Source: Mycobacterium lentiflavum (lineage in GTDB: Bacteria > Actinomycetota > Actinomycetes > Mycobacteriales > Mycobacteriaceae). From it: a stretch of DNA of 64,000 bases. Shown here in pieces: positions 44,891 through 54,071 of the stretch (its first letter is position 1; every line of letters starts with the position of its first letter). Location: assembly GCF_022374895.2 (NCBI RefSeq), contig NZ_CP092423.2, positions 2,046,001 through 2,110,000 on the forward strand, read 5' to 3'. The position numbers and the translations under genes were made by a program. The notes below the pieces were generated by a model that worked only from the letters and a program-made list of their open reading frames with translations, did no database searches and had not been told where the DNA came from.

Positions 44891-45126
44891 TTTGAGATAC
44901 CCTTCTCCGAGTTGGAACTTGTCTCTTATCGCAAGTTTAACGGCACTCTGCGAGTGCCCTGTGCACCAATTTCCCCACACTCAGGAATTTATACAGTTAT
45001 TACTCAGGTTTCCACAGTTTATTGTAAGGTTCGCGCTACTTTTTGCAACCGCGCATAACGCTGTGACGAAAATTGACGAGTCGTTAGCTGGCGGCTGGCG
45101 GACGTCGAGTACACACCGGCCATCGC
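44891..45126 (-). promoter_or_regulatory. AT-rich leader and putative promoter of the esp-like operon
   Basis: This 236-bp interval is markedly AT-richer than the flanks (for instance 44985-45050). On the minus strand TTGCAA (45043-45048) and TACAAT (45021-45026) are spaced 16 bp, a plausible SigA promoter giving a leader of over 100 nt. The leader contains a perfect 7-bp-stem hairpin (GGCACTC / GAGTGCC, 44942-44958). AT-rich DNA upstream of espACD in M. tuberculosis binds EspR and Lsr2; similar control is inferred here. Confidence 0.5.
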
Positions 45127-46437
45127 CTACGGCGCTGAGCTGCCTTCGGTTTTGGGGGGCGGTTGCAGCGCGGTCGCCAGCACCGGATCGACGAGCTCGC
45201 GTTGCCAGGCCCGCGCGTGCCCGGCGCACAAGAACTCTTCGACGGCCTCGACCGGGTCCGGCGCGTCGGCCCAGTCCCAGCACAGTCGTCGCACCAGGTC
45301 GGGTGAAACCAGGTTCTCGGTCGGAACCTTCACCTGCTCAGACAGTTTCGACAGCCCGGCCCGGGCCGCCTCCAGCCGGGCGGCCGCTTCCGGCTTGCGC
45401 CTGCTCCACCGCGCCGGCGGCGGCGGACCGTTCGTCGGCTCGGCGTCTTCGGGCGGGTCCGGACTGGTGCGGGCCGCTTCCAGCGCGCCCAACCAGGTCG
45501 CTGCGCTGCGCCGCTGGTTGCGCCCGCCGAACACCGGCAACGCGACCAGGTCTTCGATCGTCTTCGGATTGGCGATCGCGGCCTCGATGATGGCCGAATC
45601 CGGCAGGATGCGCCGCGGCGCGATGTCGCGTCGCTGGGCGATGTTGTCGCGGGTCGTCCACAGTTCACGCACCGCCGCCAAACCGCGGCGGTCGCGCACC
45701 TTGTGGATGCCCGACGTGCGCCGCCAGCGCTCGCGCCGGGGCGTGGGCTCCTTGCTGCCGACGCTGCGCAGGTAATCGAATTCTTGTGCAGCCCAATCGG
45801 TTTTGCCTTGTTCGGCCAGCTCCGCGGCGATCGCCGCACGAAGTTCGACCAGCAGTTCCACGTCGAGCGCCGCATAGTTGAGCCACTCGGTGGGCAGCGG
45901 CCGCTTGGACCAGTCGGCCGCACCGTGACCCTTGACCAGACCATGCCCCAGCAGCCGTTCGGTCATCGCCGCCAGGTTCACCCGCTCGAACCCGGCCAGG
46001 CGCCCGGCGAGCTCGGTGTCGTATAGCGCCGGCGGGTGCATGCCGACCTCGGCCAGACACGGCAGATCCTGATCGGCCGCGTGCAGGATCCATTCGTCGG
46101 TGCTGAGCACCTCGGCGACGGGCCGCAGCGCCGTCAGCGGATCGGCGCCGTGGCTGACCGGGTCGATCAGCACGGTGCCGGCGCCGGCCCGTCGGATCTG
46201 GATCAGGTAGGCCCGGTTGGAGTAGCGGAAACCGGACGCCCGCTCGGCGTCCACCGCGAACGGCCCGTGCCCGCTGTCCAGGAACTGTGCGGCGTCCGCG
46301 ATCTGGCTGACGGTCACCGCCAGGTCGGGTATGCCCTCGGCCGGCTGCAACAGCGGGGTGGGTTCGGATTCGGCGCTGCCGGGCGCGCTGCCGTCGGGCG
46401 CGGTGCCGTTGGGCCCAGGGTCCTCCGGCTCGGACAT
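45127..46437 (-). CDS. rnd: Ribonuclease D
   Basis: 3'-5' exoribonuclease for tRNA and small RNA maturation. 436 residues. DEDD catalytic motifs: FAVDAERASGFRYSNRAYLIQI (Exo I, about 60-81), HAADQDLPCLAEVG (Exo II) and LNYAALDVELLVEL (Exo III, Tyr/Asp), followed by HRDC domains (from about 250, with a second near 340-415). It has an acidic N-terminal extension of about 35 residues. ATG 46437 is 1 bp from the stop of the DUF3000 gene, so both are in one unit. Confidence 0.94.
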   Translation of the reverse strand: MSEPEDPGPNGTAPDGSAPGSAESEPTPLLQPAEGIPDLAVTVSQIADAAQFLDSGHGPFAVDAERASGFRYSNRAYLIQIRRAGAGTVLIDPVSHGADPLTALRPVAEVLSTDEWILHAADQDLPCLAEVGMHPPALYDTELAGRLAGFERVNLAAMTERLLGHGLVKGHGAADWSKRPLPTEWLNYAALDVELLVELRAAIAAELAEQGKTDWAAQEFDYLRSVGSKEPTPRRERWRRTSGIHKVRDRRGLAAVRELWTTRDNIAQRRDIAPRRILPDSAIIEAAIANPKTIEDLVALPVFGGRNQRRSAATWLGALEAARTSPDPPEDAEPTNGPPPPARWSRRKPEAAARLEAARAGLSKLSEQVKVPTENLVSPDLVRRLCWDWADAPDPVEAVEEFLCAGHARAWQRELVDPVLATALQPPPKTEGSSAP

Positions 46438-46438
46438 G

Positions 46439-47020
46439 TCAGGCGCGTGACCGCGAGCTCAGGTCGGTGACCCCGGCCGGCGGTAGGCCCGCGGCGTGCT
46501 CCAGCACCTCGCAAAACGCTTCGACATGTGCGCCGATGGCGGGTGTGGTCGCGGTCCAGGAGGCCCGTAGCTCGAGCTGGTGGGCGCGCGGGGGCCCGGA
46601 GATGTCGCCGTAGCGCACGGAGGTGGTGGCGGTGACGGTGCCGCCCAGCGCCGTGACCTGGTCCGTCCGGGCTTCCAGCGCGTCGACCAACCAGCTCCAC
46701 GCCACTTCGGGCAGCAGGGGATCGACGGCCTCACTGGAATCCAGGTCGGCCTGAATGTAGGCGACCAGGCGGGTGGTGCCGTCCCAGGCGTCGGCGCCGT
46801 CCGGGTCGTAGAGCAGGATCAGCCGGCCGAACGCGTCGCCCTCCGAACGCTCGGGGACGATCTCGAGGTCGGGGTGCTTCACCTCGGCCCCCAGCGCGTA
46901 GCTGAAGGGCGCCAGGCGCTGCGGCGGCCGGATCGGGCCGAGCTCGATCTCCGGCCGGGCGTTGACGGCGTTCATGGCCGCCACCGCCTCGCGGAACGGG
47001 CCTGGTTCGACTGAGGTCAC
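46439..47020 (-). CDS. DUF3000 protein (Rv2680-like)
   Basis: 193 residues, actinobacterial DUF3000, conserved immediately upstream of rnd. It has LGPIRPPQRLAPFSYALGAEV (about 28-48), LILLYDPDGADAWDGTTRLVAYIQADLDS, and a hydrophilic C-terminus. Soluble, function unknown. GTG 47020 is chosen for the GAGGAGGAG 7 bp upstream and conservation from VEPGPFREAV on. A longer upstream reading frame is not supported. Translation of rnd follows 1 bp later, implying a shared transcript. Confidence 0.87.
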   Translation of the reverse strand: MTSVEPGPFREAVAAMNAVNARPEIELGPIRPPQRLAPFSYALGAEVKHPDLEIVPERSEGDAFGRLILLYDPDGADAWDGTTRLVAYIQADLDSSEAVDPLLPEVAWSWLVDALEARTDQVTALGGTVTATTSVRYGDISGPPRAHQLELRASWTATTPAIGAHVEAFCEVLEHAAGLPPAGVTDLSSRSRA

Positions 47021-47205
47021 TGGCGCAACTCCTCCTCGTCGCTCCCGCTCCGCATCGTCGTATGCGCGGGTCACAGCGTTCGACGCTAGACCCATCGCCC
47101 GACACGCCGCGACAGGCGCGCCGGTTTCCAAACCCGTCGCGACCAACCTGTTACCCGGTTGTGTCACGTCGTATTCATTTGCTGTTTAGCCTGCTCAGGG
47201 GCTAT

Positions 47206-48015
47206 TCAGCCGCTGAATCGGGCCGGGCGCTTCTCGCGATGCGCCGCCAGCCCTTCCTGCACGTCGGGGCCGCTGAAACTCAAGAATTCCAGGCCGAGCG
47301 ACGTCTCGAAGGCGGGCGCGAACATCCGATACCAGTAGTTGAGGCTGTGTTTGGTCCACCGGATCGCGGTTTGGGCTCCTTGCGCCAGGTCGTTGGCGAT
47401 GCCGGCCGCTCTCGAGAGCACGTCGTCGTCGTCGACACAGAGGGATACCAGGCCGATCCGCTCGGCTTCCTCGCCCAGCAGGGTGTCGCAGGTGAGCAGG
47501 TAGTACTTGGCCTTGGCCATGCCGACCAGCAGCGGCCAGCAGATCGCCGCGTGGTCGCCCGCGGCCACCCCGAGCTTGGTGTGCCCGTCGATGATCTTGG
47601 CGGTCCGCCCGGCCACCGAGATGTCGGAGAGCAGCGCCACCACCAGGCCGGCGCCGACGGCGGGGCCGCGGATCGCCGAGACCATCGGCTTGTCGAAGTT
47701 GACGATGTTGAGCACCAGATCGCGGGCCTCGCGCATGATGCGAAGCCGGCCCTCGTAGTCGCCGATGGTTTCGGTGATCAGGTCGAAACTGCCGCCGGAC
47801 GAAAACGCCTTGCCTTCACCGCGGATCAGGACGACCCGTACGGCGGGGTCGCGATTGATGGCCGGCCAGACGTCGGCGAGGTCGCGGTGCATCTGCGGCC
47901 CGACCGAATTCAGCCCGGGGGCGTCGAGAACCACCGTGAGGACGCCGTTCTCGCCGTGTTCGAAGCGCAGGCTGGGGAATTCGTCGTAGTTGACGGAGAT
48001 CGGTGCGACTGACAC
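47206..48015 (-). CDS. echA15: Enoyl-CoA hydratase/isomerase family protein EchA15
   Basis: Crotonase fold, 269 residues, comparable to the M. tuberculosis protein. The oxyanion-hole loop is [14 protein letters not shown] (about 67-80), and the second helix-strand motif [19 protein letters not shown] lies at about 117-135. A typical [21 protein letters not shown] segment follows. The exact reaction (hydration, isomerisation or another) is not evident. GTG start 48015. Divergent from hemE across 73 bp. Confidence 0.9.
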   Translation of the reverse strand: MSVAPISVNYDEFPSLRFEHGENGVLTVVLDAPGLNSVGPQMHRDLADVWPAINRDPAVRVVLIRGEGKAFSSGGSFDLITETIGDYEGRLRIMREARDLVLNIVNFDKPMVSAIRGPAVGAGLVVALLSDISVAGRTAKIIDGHTKLGVAAGDHAAICWPLLVGMAKAKYYLLTCDTLLGEEAERIGLVSLCVDDDDVLSRAAGIANDLAQGAQTAIRWTKHSLNYWYRMFAPAFETSLGLEFLSFSGPDVQEGLAAHREKRPARFSG

Positions 48016-48088
48016 TGGGTTGATGTTACGCAGCGTGGCCAGGTGCTCCAGGGGCCGCCGCCGGGCCCCCGTGGCAGCATTGAGGTCG

Positions 48089-49138
48089 ATGAGTACGCGT
48101 CGCGACCTTCCCGAGTCGCCCTACCTGGCTGCCGTCACCGGCCGCAAACCCGCCCGGGTGCCGGTGTGGTTCATGCGGCAGGCCGGGCGTTCGCTGCCCG
48201 AATATCGCGCCTTGCGTCAGCAACACAGCATGCTGGCGGCGTGTTTTGAGCCCGAGGTGGTCTGCGAGATCACCCTGCAACCGATCCGGCGCCATGACGT
48301 CGACGCCGCGATCTTGTTCTCCGACATCGTGGTTCCGCTGCGCGCCGCGGGCATCGACTTGGACATCGTCCCCGACGTCGGACCGGTGATCGCACACCCG
48401 ATCCGCACCGACGCCGATATCGAGGCGATGAAACCGCTTGAACCGCAAGCGATTCAGCCGGTCTGCCGGGCGGTTTCGCTACTCGTCGACGCGCTGGGCG
48501 CGGTGCCGCTGATCGGTTTCGCCGGTGCGCCCTTCACGCTGGCGTCCTATCTGGTCGAAGGCGGCCCCAGCCGTAACCACGCCCGCACCAAGGCGATGAT
48601 GCTGGCCGAGCCGGCCAGCTGGCACGCGCTGATGTCGAAGCTCACCGATCTCACCGTGGAATTCCTGCGCGGCCAGATCGGCGCCGGGGTGGACGCCATT
48701 CAGCTGTTCGACTCGTGGGCGGGAACGTTGTCGCTGGCCGATTACCGCCAATACGTGCTGCCGCACAGCAGCCGGGTGTTCGCGACGCTTGCCGAATACG
48801 GCTTGCCGATGACGCATTTCGGGGTCGGGACGGCGGAACTGCTGGGCGCGATGGGCGAAGCGGGCCCGACGGTCGTCGGCGTCGATTGGCGCACCTCGCT
48901 CACCGACGCCGCGGCCAGGGTGCGGTCCGGCACGGCGCTGCAGGGCAACCTCGACCCGGTGGTGTTGCTGGCGGGCTGGCCGGTAGTGGAGCGCGCGGCG
49001 CGCGCCGTCGTCGACGATGGCCGTCGCGCCGTCGACGCCGGGGCCGCGGGCCACGTCTTCAATCTCGGTCACGGAGTGCTGCCCGAGACCGACCCCGGCG
49101 TGCTGACCGACCTGGTGTCGCTGGTCCACTCGTTATGA
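48089..49138 (+). CDS. hemE: Uroporphyrinogen decarboxylase HemE
   Basis: Decarboxylates uroporphyrinogen III to coproporphyrinogen III. 349 residues. The [20 protein letters not shown] motif (about 22-41) carries substrate-binding Arg residues, and [13 protein letters not shown] holds the catalytic Asp (about 78). [20 protein letters not shown] follows. ATG 48089; ATGA overlap with hemY at its end. First gene of the coproporphyrin-dependent haem operon hemE-hemY-hemQ. Confidence 0.96.
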   Translation: MSTRRDLPESPYLAAVTGRKPARVPVWFMRQAGRSLPEYRALRQQHSMLAACFEPEVVCEITLQPIRRHDVDAAILFSDIVVPLRAAGIDLDIVPDVGPVIAHPIRTDADIEAMKPLEPQAIQPVCRAVSLLVDALGAVPLIGFAGAPFTLASYLVEGGPSRNHARTKAMMLAEPASWHALMSKLTDLTVEFLRGQIGAGVDAIQLFDSWAGTLSLADYRQYVLPHSSRVFATLAEYGLPMTHFGVGTAELLGAMGEAGPTVVGVDWRTSLTDAAARVRSGTALQGNLDPVVLLAGWPVVERAARAVVDDGRRAVDAGAAGHVFNLGHGVLPETDPGVLTDLVSLVHSL

Positions 49139-50511
49139 CCCCGCGGTCGTATTGTGTTGTGGGCGGCGGAATTTCCGGTCTGACGGCGGCCTACCGGCTG
49201 CGGATGGCGGCGGGGGACGACGCGAACATCACGCTGTTCGAACCGGGCGAGCGGCTCGGCGGGATCTTGCGCACCGAGCAGCTGGGCGGGCGGGCGATGG
49301 ACCTGGGCGCCGAGGCGTTCGTGCTGCGCCGGCCCGAGATGCCGGAACTGCTGGCCGAACTGGGCCTGTCCGACCGTCAGCTCGGCACCACCGGTGCCCG
49401 GCCGTTGATCTACAGCCAGCGACGGCTGCACCCGCTGCCGGCGGGCACGGTCGTCGGGATTCCCTCGTCGGCGGCGTCGGTGGCCGGACTGGTCGACGAC
49501 GACACCATCGCGCGCATCGACGCCGAGCCGGGCCGGCCGCTGGATTGGCAGCCCGGAAGCGACCCGGCCGCAGCGGAATTGGTGGGCGACCGGTTCGGCG
49601 AGCAGACCGTGGCGCGATCCGTCGATCCGCTGCTGAGCGGGGTGTATGCGGGCTCGGCGGCCACGATCGGCCTGCGCGCCGCGGCCCCCAGCGTTGCGGC
49701 GGCATTGGATCGCGGCGCCACCAGCCTGACCGACGCGGTACGGCAGGCGCTGCCGCCGGCGACGGGCATGCCGGTGTTCGGTGCGCTGGACGGCGGCTAT
49801 CAGGTGCTGCTCGACGAGCTCGTCGCGCGCGCCCGGCCGCGGTGGGTTCGCGCCGCGGTGGACCGGCTCGAGCGTGCCGGACACGGCTGGACGCTGCGCG
49901 ATGACACCGGGGCCGTCTGGAGTGCCGACGCGGTGATCCTGGCGATCCCCGCGCCGCGGCTGGCACGCCTGATCTCTCGCGTGGCGCCGGAGACGTTCGC
50001 CGCCGCGCGCCGCATCACGAGTGCGTCGGCGGTGGTAGTGGCGCTCGCCGTGCCCGGCGATACCGCGTTCCCGGCGTGCTCGGGCGTGCTGGTAGCCAGC
50101 GGTGAGCAGTTGCGGGGCAAGGCGATCACCCTGTCGTCGCGCAAATGGGGCATCCCGGGTGACCTCCAATTCCTGCGGGTGTCGTTCGGGCGATTCGGCG
50201 ACCAGCTGGCCGCCACCGCCTCCGACGAGGAGCTCCTGGCCTGGGCGGTCGACGACCTGGCCACCGTGTTCGGGCTGGCCGTCGAGCCGGTGGACGCCCG
50301 TGTGCAGCGGTGGATCGAGGCGATGCCGCAGTACGGGCCGGGTCACGCCGAGGTGGTCGCGCGACTGCGAGACGGGCTGCCGGCGACGTTGGCCGTGGCG
50401 GGCAGCTATCTGGACGGGATCGGTGTGCCGGCCTGCATCGGCGCGGCGGGCAAGGCCGTCGAGCGTGTGATCAGGGCCATCGAGGCCGCCAACCCGGAAG
50501 TGGCACGATAG
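49135..50511 (+). CDS. hemY: Coproporphyrinogen III oxidase (HemY/CgoX type)
   Basis: FAD enzyme oxidising coproporphyrinogen III to coproporphyrin III in the Gram-positive haem route (traditionally labelled protoporphyrinogen oxidase). 458 residues. FAD motif [16 protein letters not shown] (about 7-22) with the [15 protein letters not shown] segment; C-terminal [21 protein letters not shown] completes the FAD site. ATG 49135 overlaps the hemE stop (ATGA), and hemQ begins 5 bp after the stop, so expression is tightly coupled. Confidence 0.95.
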   Translation: MTPRSYCVVGGGISGLTAAYRLRMAAGDDANITLFEPGERLGGILRTEQLGGRAMDLGAEAFVLRRPEMPELLAELGLSDRQLGTTGARPLIYSQRRLHPLPAGTVVGIPSSAASVAGLVDDDTIARIDAEPGRPLDWQPGSDPAAAELVGDRFGEQTVARSVDPLLSGVYAGSAATIGLRAAAPSVAAALDRGATSLTDAVRQALPPATGMPVFGALDGGYQVLLDELVARARPRWVRAAVDRLERAGHGWTLRDDTGAVWSADAVILAIPAPRLARLISRVAPETFAAARRITSASAVVVALAVPGDTAFPACSGVLVASGEQLRGKAITLSSRKWGIPGDLQFLRVSFGRFGDQLAATASDEELLAWAVDDLATVFGLAVEPVDARVQRWIEAMPQYGPGHAEVVARLRDGLPATLAVAGSYLDGIGVPACIGAAGKAVERVIRAIEAANPEVAR

Positions 50512-50516
50512 GTCTC

Positions 50517-51212
50517 ATGGCCAAGATCGACTTTGACGCCCTGAACTCCACGATTCGCTATCTGATGTTCTCGGTGTACTCGGTGGAGCCCGGCGAGCTC
50601 GGCGAACACCGTGAAGCCGTAATCGACGACGCGACGCGGTTTTTCAAGCAGCAGGAGGAACGCGGTGTCGTGGTGCGCGGCCTCTACGACGTCGCCGGTC
50701 TGCGGGCCGACGCCGACTTCATGATCTGGACGCACGCCGAGCGCGTCGAGGCACTGCAAGCCACCTACGCCGATTTCCGCCGCACCACCGCCCTGGGCCA
50801 GGTCAGCGCGCCGGTGTGGAGCAGTGTGGCGCTGCACCGGCCGGCGGAGTTCAACAAGAGCCACATCCCGGCGTTCCTGGCCGGCGAGGAACCCGGCGCC
50901 TACATCTGCGTGTATCCGTTCGTGCGGTCCTACGAGTGGTACTTGCTGCCCGAGGAGGAACGCCGCCGCATGCTGGCCGAACACGGCATGGCCGCACGCG
51001 AGTACAAGGACGTCCGCGCCAACACCGTTCCGGCGTTCGCGCTCGGTGACTACGAATGGATCCTGGCCTTCGAGGCACCCGAACTGCACCGCATCGTCGA
51101 CCTAATGCGCGAATTGCGCGCCACCGACGCGCGCCGGCACACCCGCGAGGAGACGCCGTTCTTCACCGGGCCGCGGGTGCCCATCGAGCAGTTGGTGAAC
51201 GCCCTGCCGTGA
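50517..51212 (+). CDS. hemQ: Coproheme decarboxylase HemQ (chlorite dismutase-like)
   Basis: Last step of the coproporphyrin-dependent haem pathway: H2O2-dependent decarboxylation of coproheme to haem b. 231 residues, the length I recall for Rv2676c. Ferredoxin-like chlorite dismutase fold; a [20 protein letters not shown] segment (about 124-143) includes the conserved Tyr region ([13 protein letters not shown]). NKSHIPAFL (about 115-123) holds a conserved His, but I do not assign the proximal ligand firmly. ATG 50517. Confidence 0.95.
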   Translation: MAKIDFDALNSTIRYLMFSVYSVEPGELGEHREAVIDDATRFFKQQEERGVVVRGLYDVAGLRADADFMIWTHAERVEALQATYADFRRTTALGQVSAPVWSSVALHRPAEFNKSHIPAFLAGEEPGAYICVYPFVRSYEWYLLPEEERRRMLAEHGMAAREYKDVRANTVPAFALGDYEWILAFEAPELHRIVDLMRELRATDARRHTREETPFFTGPRVPIEQLVNALP

Positions 51213-51240
51213 CCGGCGATCCACAAACGAAGGGGGAGAT

Positions 51241-51993
51241 ATGACAACCGATTTCGACCCGAACGATCCCACCCGTTTCGAAGAGATGTACCGCGACGAG
51301 CGAACGTCGCACGGCCTGCCCACCGCCACACCGTGGGACATCGGCGGCCCGCAGCCGGTGGTCCAGCAGCTGGTCGCACTGGGCGCAATCAAGGGTGAGG
51401 TGCTCGACCCAGGGACAGGTCCCGGCCATCACGCGATCTACTACGCTTCCAAGGGCTACTCGGCGACCGGCATCGACGGGTCCGCGAGCGCCCTGGAGCG
51501 GGCCCGCGAAAACGCCCAAAAGGCCGGTGTGACAGTCGATTTCGAGCTGGCCGATGCCACCAAGCTGGCAGGCCTGGAGAACCGGTTCGACACCGTGGTG
51601 GACTGCGCGTTCTATCACACCTTCAGCAGCGAGCCCGAGCTTGCGCAGTCCTACGCGCACGCGCTGTGGCGGGCCACCAAGCCGGGCGCGCGGCTCTACA
51701 TGTTCGAGTTCGGCGCGCACGACGTCAACGGGTTTACGATGATGCGGTCGTTGTCCGAGAAGGACTTTCGCGACGTGCTTCCGGCCGGCGGCTGGGAGAT
51801 CACCTACCTGGGCACCACTACCTACCAGGTCAACGTCAGCGCGGAGAGCATCGAGATGATGGCCAAGCGCAATCCCGACATGGCCGAGCACGCCGAGGAC
51901 ATGCTGAAGCGGTACCGCGCGATGGAGCCTTGGCTCAAGGGCGGCCGGGTACACGCGCCGTTCTGGGAAGTGCACGCCACCCGCGCGGACTGA
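51241..51993 (+). CDS. SAM-dependent methyltransferase (Rv2675c-like)
   Basis: 250 residues, class I Rossmann methyltransferase. SAM motif I VLDPGTGPGHHAIYYASKG (about 54-72), with motif II TGIDGSASALERAREN; motif IV DTVVDCAFYHTF (about 117-128). The Asp-Pro-Gly-Thr-Gly form is common in this family. Substrate unknown; the position at the end of the hemE-hemY-hemQ operon (28 bp gap, GGGGGAGAT as ribosome site) is conserved in mycobacteria and suggests linked expression. Confidence 0.88.
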   Translation: MTTDFDPNDPTRFEEMYRDERTSHGLPTATPWDIGGPQPVVQQLVALGAIKGEVLDPGTGPGHHAIYYASKGYSATGIDGSASALERARENAQKAGVTVDFELADATKLAGLENRFDTVVDCAFYHTFSSEPELAQSYAHALWRATKPGARLYMFEFGAHDVNGFTMMRSLSEKDFRDVLPAGGWEITYLGTTTYQVNVSAESIEMMAKRNPDMAEHAEDMLKRYRAMEPWLKGGRVHAPFWEVHATRAD

Positions 51994-52019
51994 CCGGCCT
52001 TTGGCGTCCGGCCCGTTGA

Positions 52020-52110
52020 CTGTGACGCCAGGGCGCGAATTTCAGCGATTCCCGACCTGCGTGCAACCCGGCGCCCGCACCGCACACTCGAGGCCGTCAG
52101 CGCACGGTCA
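52020..52110. repeat. Dispersed mycobacterial intergenic repeat, copy 1
   Basis: Contains GCCAGGGCGCGAATTTCAGC at 52027-52046, which recurs with changes (GCCAGGGCGCGAATTCCGCC) at 53510-53529, beyond the other end of the amidohydrolase gene. The following stretch has several CGCAC/GTGCG segments that could pair. Such elements are scattered between genes in this genus; no coding capacity. Confidence 0.55.
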
Positions 52111-52118
52111 ACTGCGCG

Positions 52119-53393
52119 CTATTGGTTGCCGCGGGTCGCCTCGGCCAGCGCGTTGGCCTCCCGCTCACCCTTCTGGTGATGGCTCAGCGCGCGCACCGAG
52201 ACGTCATGGCCTTCGGCCGCCCGGCGTAGGGCGCCGACGGTGGCCTGCTCGCGCGGATGCTGCGGGTCAAAGGAATACCAGCGCATGGCGTTTTCGTGGG
52301 TGATCTTGTTGATGTCAGATTCCGCAACTCCGTTGTCGCTGAGCACATCCCACAACTGTTCGGGCGCCCCGGGCCACATCGAATCGCTGTGCGGGTAATC
52401 GGCCTCCCACGCGATGTTGTCGATGCCGATTTGGTGTCGCAGCTGGACGCCGACCTGATCGCTGATGAAGCAGGTCAGGAAGTGCTCGCGGAATACCTCG
52501 CTGGGCAGCTTGCCGCCGAAGTCCTGGTGGGTCCACGTCGAATGCATCTCGTAGGTGCGGTCGGCGCGCTCCAGGAAGTAGGGAATCCACCCGGTGCCGC
52601 CCTCGCTCAGGGCGATCTTGAGATCGGGGTATTTCTTGATCGGCGCCGACCACAGCAGGTCCGCGGCCGCCTGCACGATGTTCATCGGCTGCAGCGTGAT
52701 CATCACATCCATCGGTGCATCCGCCGCGGTGATCGCCAGCTTTCCCGACGAGCCGATGTGCACGTTCATCACCGTGTCGGTGTCGCACAGGGCTTTCCAG
52801 AGCGGGGTCCAGTAGTCATCGTGAAAACTCGGATACCCCATCGCCGCAGGGTTTTCGGTGAACGTCAGCGCGTGCACGCCGCGATTGGCGTTGCGTCGCA
52901 CCTCGGCCGCGCATGCCTCGGCGTCCCAGATCACCGGCAGGCACATCGGGATGAACCGTGCCGGGTACGCCCCGCACCACTGCTCGACATGCCAGTCGTT
53001 GTAGGCCCGCAGCAGGGCCAGGCCGAACTCGTGGTCCTCGTTGGCGAACAACCGGCCGGCGAACCCGGGAAACGTCGGGAAGCAGATCGAGGCGAAGATT
53101 CCGCCCGCGTTCATGTCCTTGATCCGCTCGTCGACCTGCCAGCAGCCGGGCCGGATCTCGTCGAGCCCCTGCGGTTCGAGCCCGTACTCCTCCTTTGGGC
53201 GCCCCGCCACCGCGTTGAGCGCGACATTCGGGATCACCACGTCGCGAAATTGCCAGCTATCACTGCCATCTGGGTTGTGCACCAACCGCGGCGCCTCTTC
53301 GAGGTACTTCTTCGGCAAGTGGTCCTTGAACATGTCCGGTGGTTCGACGATATGGTCGTCGACGCTGATCAGGATCATGTCGTCTTTGGTCAT
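52119..53393 (-). CDS. Amidohydrolase family 2 metal-dependent hydrolase
   Basis: 424 residues, TIM-barrel amidohydrolase (COG2159 type). N-terminal metal motif ISVDDHIVEPPDMF (about 9-22; D-H pair), a later Gly/His-containing VHIGSSGK (about 206), and the terminal IAWEADYPHSDSMWPG (about 325-340) with metal-binding Asp/His as in decarboxylases/hydrolases of this group. The substrate is unknown. ATG 53393 has no obvious strong ribosome site. It is flanked on both sides by related repeat elements and is not part of the M. tuberculosis gene order I remember, so it may be an insertion. Confidence 0.85.
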   Translation of the reverse strand: MTKDDMILISVDDHIVEPPDMFKDHLPKKYLEEAPRLVHNPDGSDSWQFRDVVIPNVALNAVAGRPKEEYGLEPQGLDEIRPGCWQVDERIKDMNAGGIFASICFPTFPGFAGRLFANEDHEFGLALLRAYNDWHVEQWCGAYPARFIPMCLPVIWDAEACAAEVRRNANRGVHALTFTENPAAMGYPSFHDDYWTPLWKALCDTDTVMNVHIGSSGKLAITAADAPMDVMITLQPMNIVQAAADLLWSAPIKKYPDLKIALSEGGTGWIPYFLERADRTYEMHSTWTHQDFGGKLPSEVFREHFLTCFISDQVGVQLRHQIGIDNIAWEADYPHSDSMWPGAPEQLWDVLSDNGVAESDINKITHENAMRWYSFDPQHPREQATVGALRRAAEGHDVSVRALSHHQKGEREANALAEATRGNQ

Positions 53394-53504
53394 GTGCGCC
53401 CGCTTCCCGATGGTTGGCTGTGGGCCATACTGTTGGGGCAACGGTACAGCAGCCGACGCCGCGGCGAAAGCATGCGATCAGACGGTAGCCACGCGTGCGA
53501 CGAG

Positions 53505-53600
53505 TGTGCGGCCAGGGCGCGAATTCCGCCGATTTTGCGCCCTCGGCGCACGCTCAACGCCCTCGGCGCACGCTCAACGCCCTCGGCGCACGCTCAACGC
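53505..53600. repeat. Dispersed repeat copy 2 with three perfect 20-bp tandem units
   Basis: A relative of the 52027 element starts near 53510. It runs into three identical head-to-tail copies of CCTCGGCGCACGCTCAACGC at 53541-53560, 53561-53580 and 53581-53600, followed by a decayed partial unit. The perfect identity indicates recent expansion, and the copy number probably varies between strains. Confidence 0.9.
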
Positions 53601-53633
53601 CCCCGGTGCGCACCAGAACCCAGAGCCGACGGG

Positions 53634-54056
53634 CTAGGCCCCGGTCGGCACCAGGCGCAGCGAGATCGAGTTGATGCAGTAGCGCTGATCCGTCGGCGTC
53701 GGGTAACCCTCGCCGGCGAACACGTGACCGAGGTGACTGTGGCAGTTCGCGCAGAGCACCTCGGTGCGTGTCGTGCCCATCGAATGGTCGGGCCGCAGGA
53801 TCACCGCATCCGACTTGGCCGGATCGAAGAACGACGGCCAGCCGCAGTGCGAGTCGAATTTCTCCGTGCTGCGGAACAGCTCTGCTCCGCAAGCCCGGCA
53901 CTGGTAGACGCCCGCGGTTTTGGTGTCGGTGTACTCACCGACGAACGGGCGTTCGGTGCCCGCGCGACGCAGCACCGCAAACTCCTCGGGAGTCAGTTTC
54001 TTGCGCCACTCGTCGTCGGTCAGCTGCAATTTGGGCTGCGACACGTCGGAAGTCAT
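53634..54056 (-). CDS. msrB: Peptide methionine-(R)-sulfoxide reductase MsrB
   Basis: Reduces methionine-R-sulfoxide in proteins, repairing oxidant damage. 140 residues. Zinc cysteines in YQCRACGAELF and VLCANCHSHLGH (two CxxC pairs), GWPSFFDP in the active site, and the catalytic Cys in RYCINSISLRL (near residue 126). No separate resolving Cys is evident beyond the zinc site, as in mycobacterial MsrB. ATG 54056. It lies 15 bp downstream of the aftC stop. Confidence 0.96.
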   Translation of the reverse strand: MTSDVSQPKLQLTDDEWRKKLTPEEFAVLRRAGTERPFVGEYTDTKTAGVYQCRACGAELFRSTEKFDSHCGWPSFFDPAKSDAVILRPDHSMGTTRTEVLCANCHSHLGHVFAGEGYPTPTDQRYCINSISLRLVPTGA

Positions 54057-54071
54057 ATCTTCACGCTAGCC

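Noticed and set aside
48715..49134. Upstream extension of hemY into hemE
   Set aside because: The extension is Arg/Gly-rich shadow of hemE. The FAD motif starts right after ATG 49135, which forms the usual ATGA overlap.
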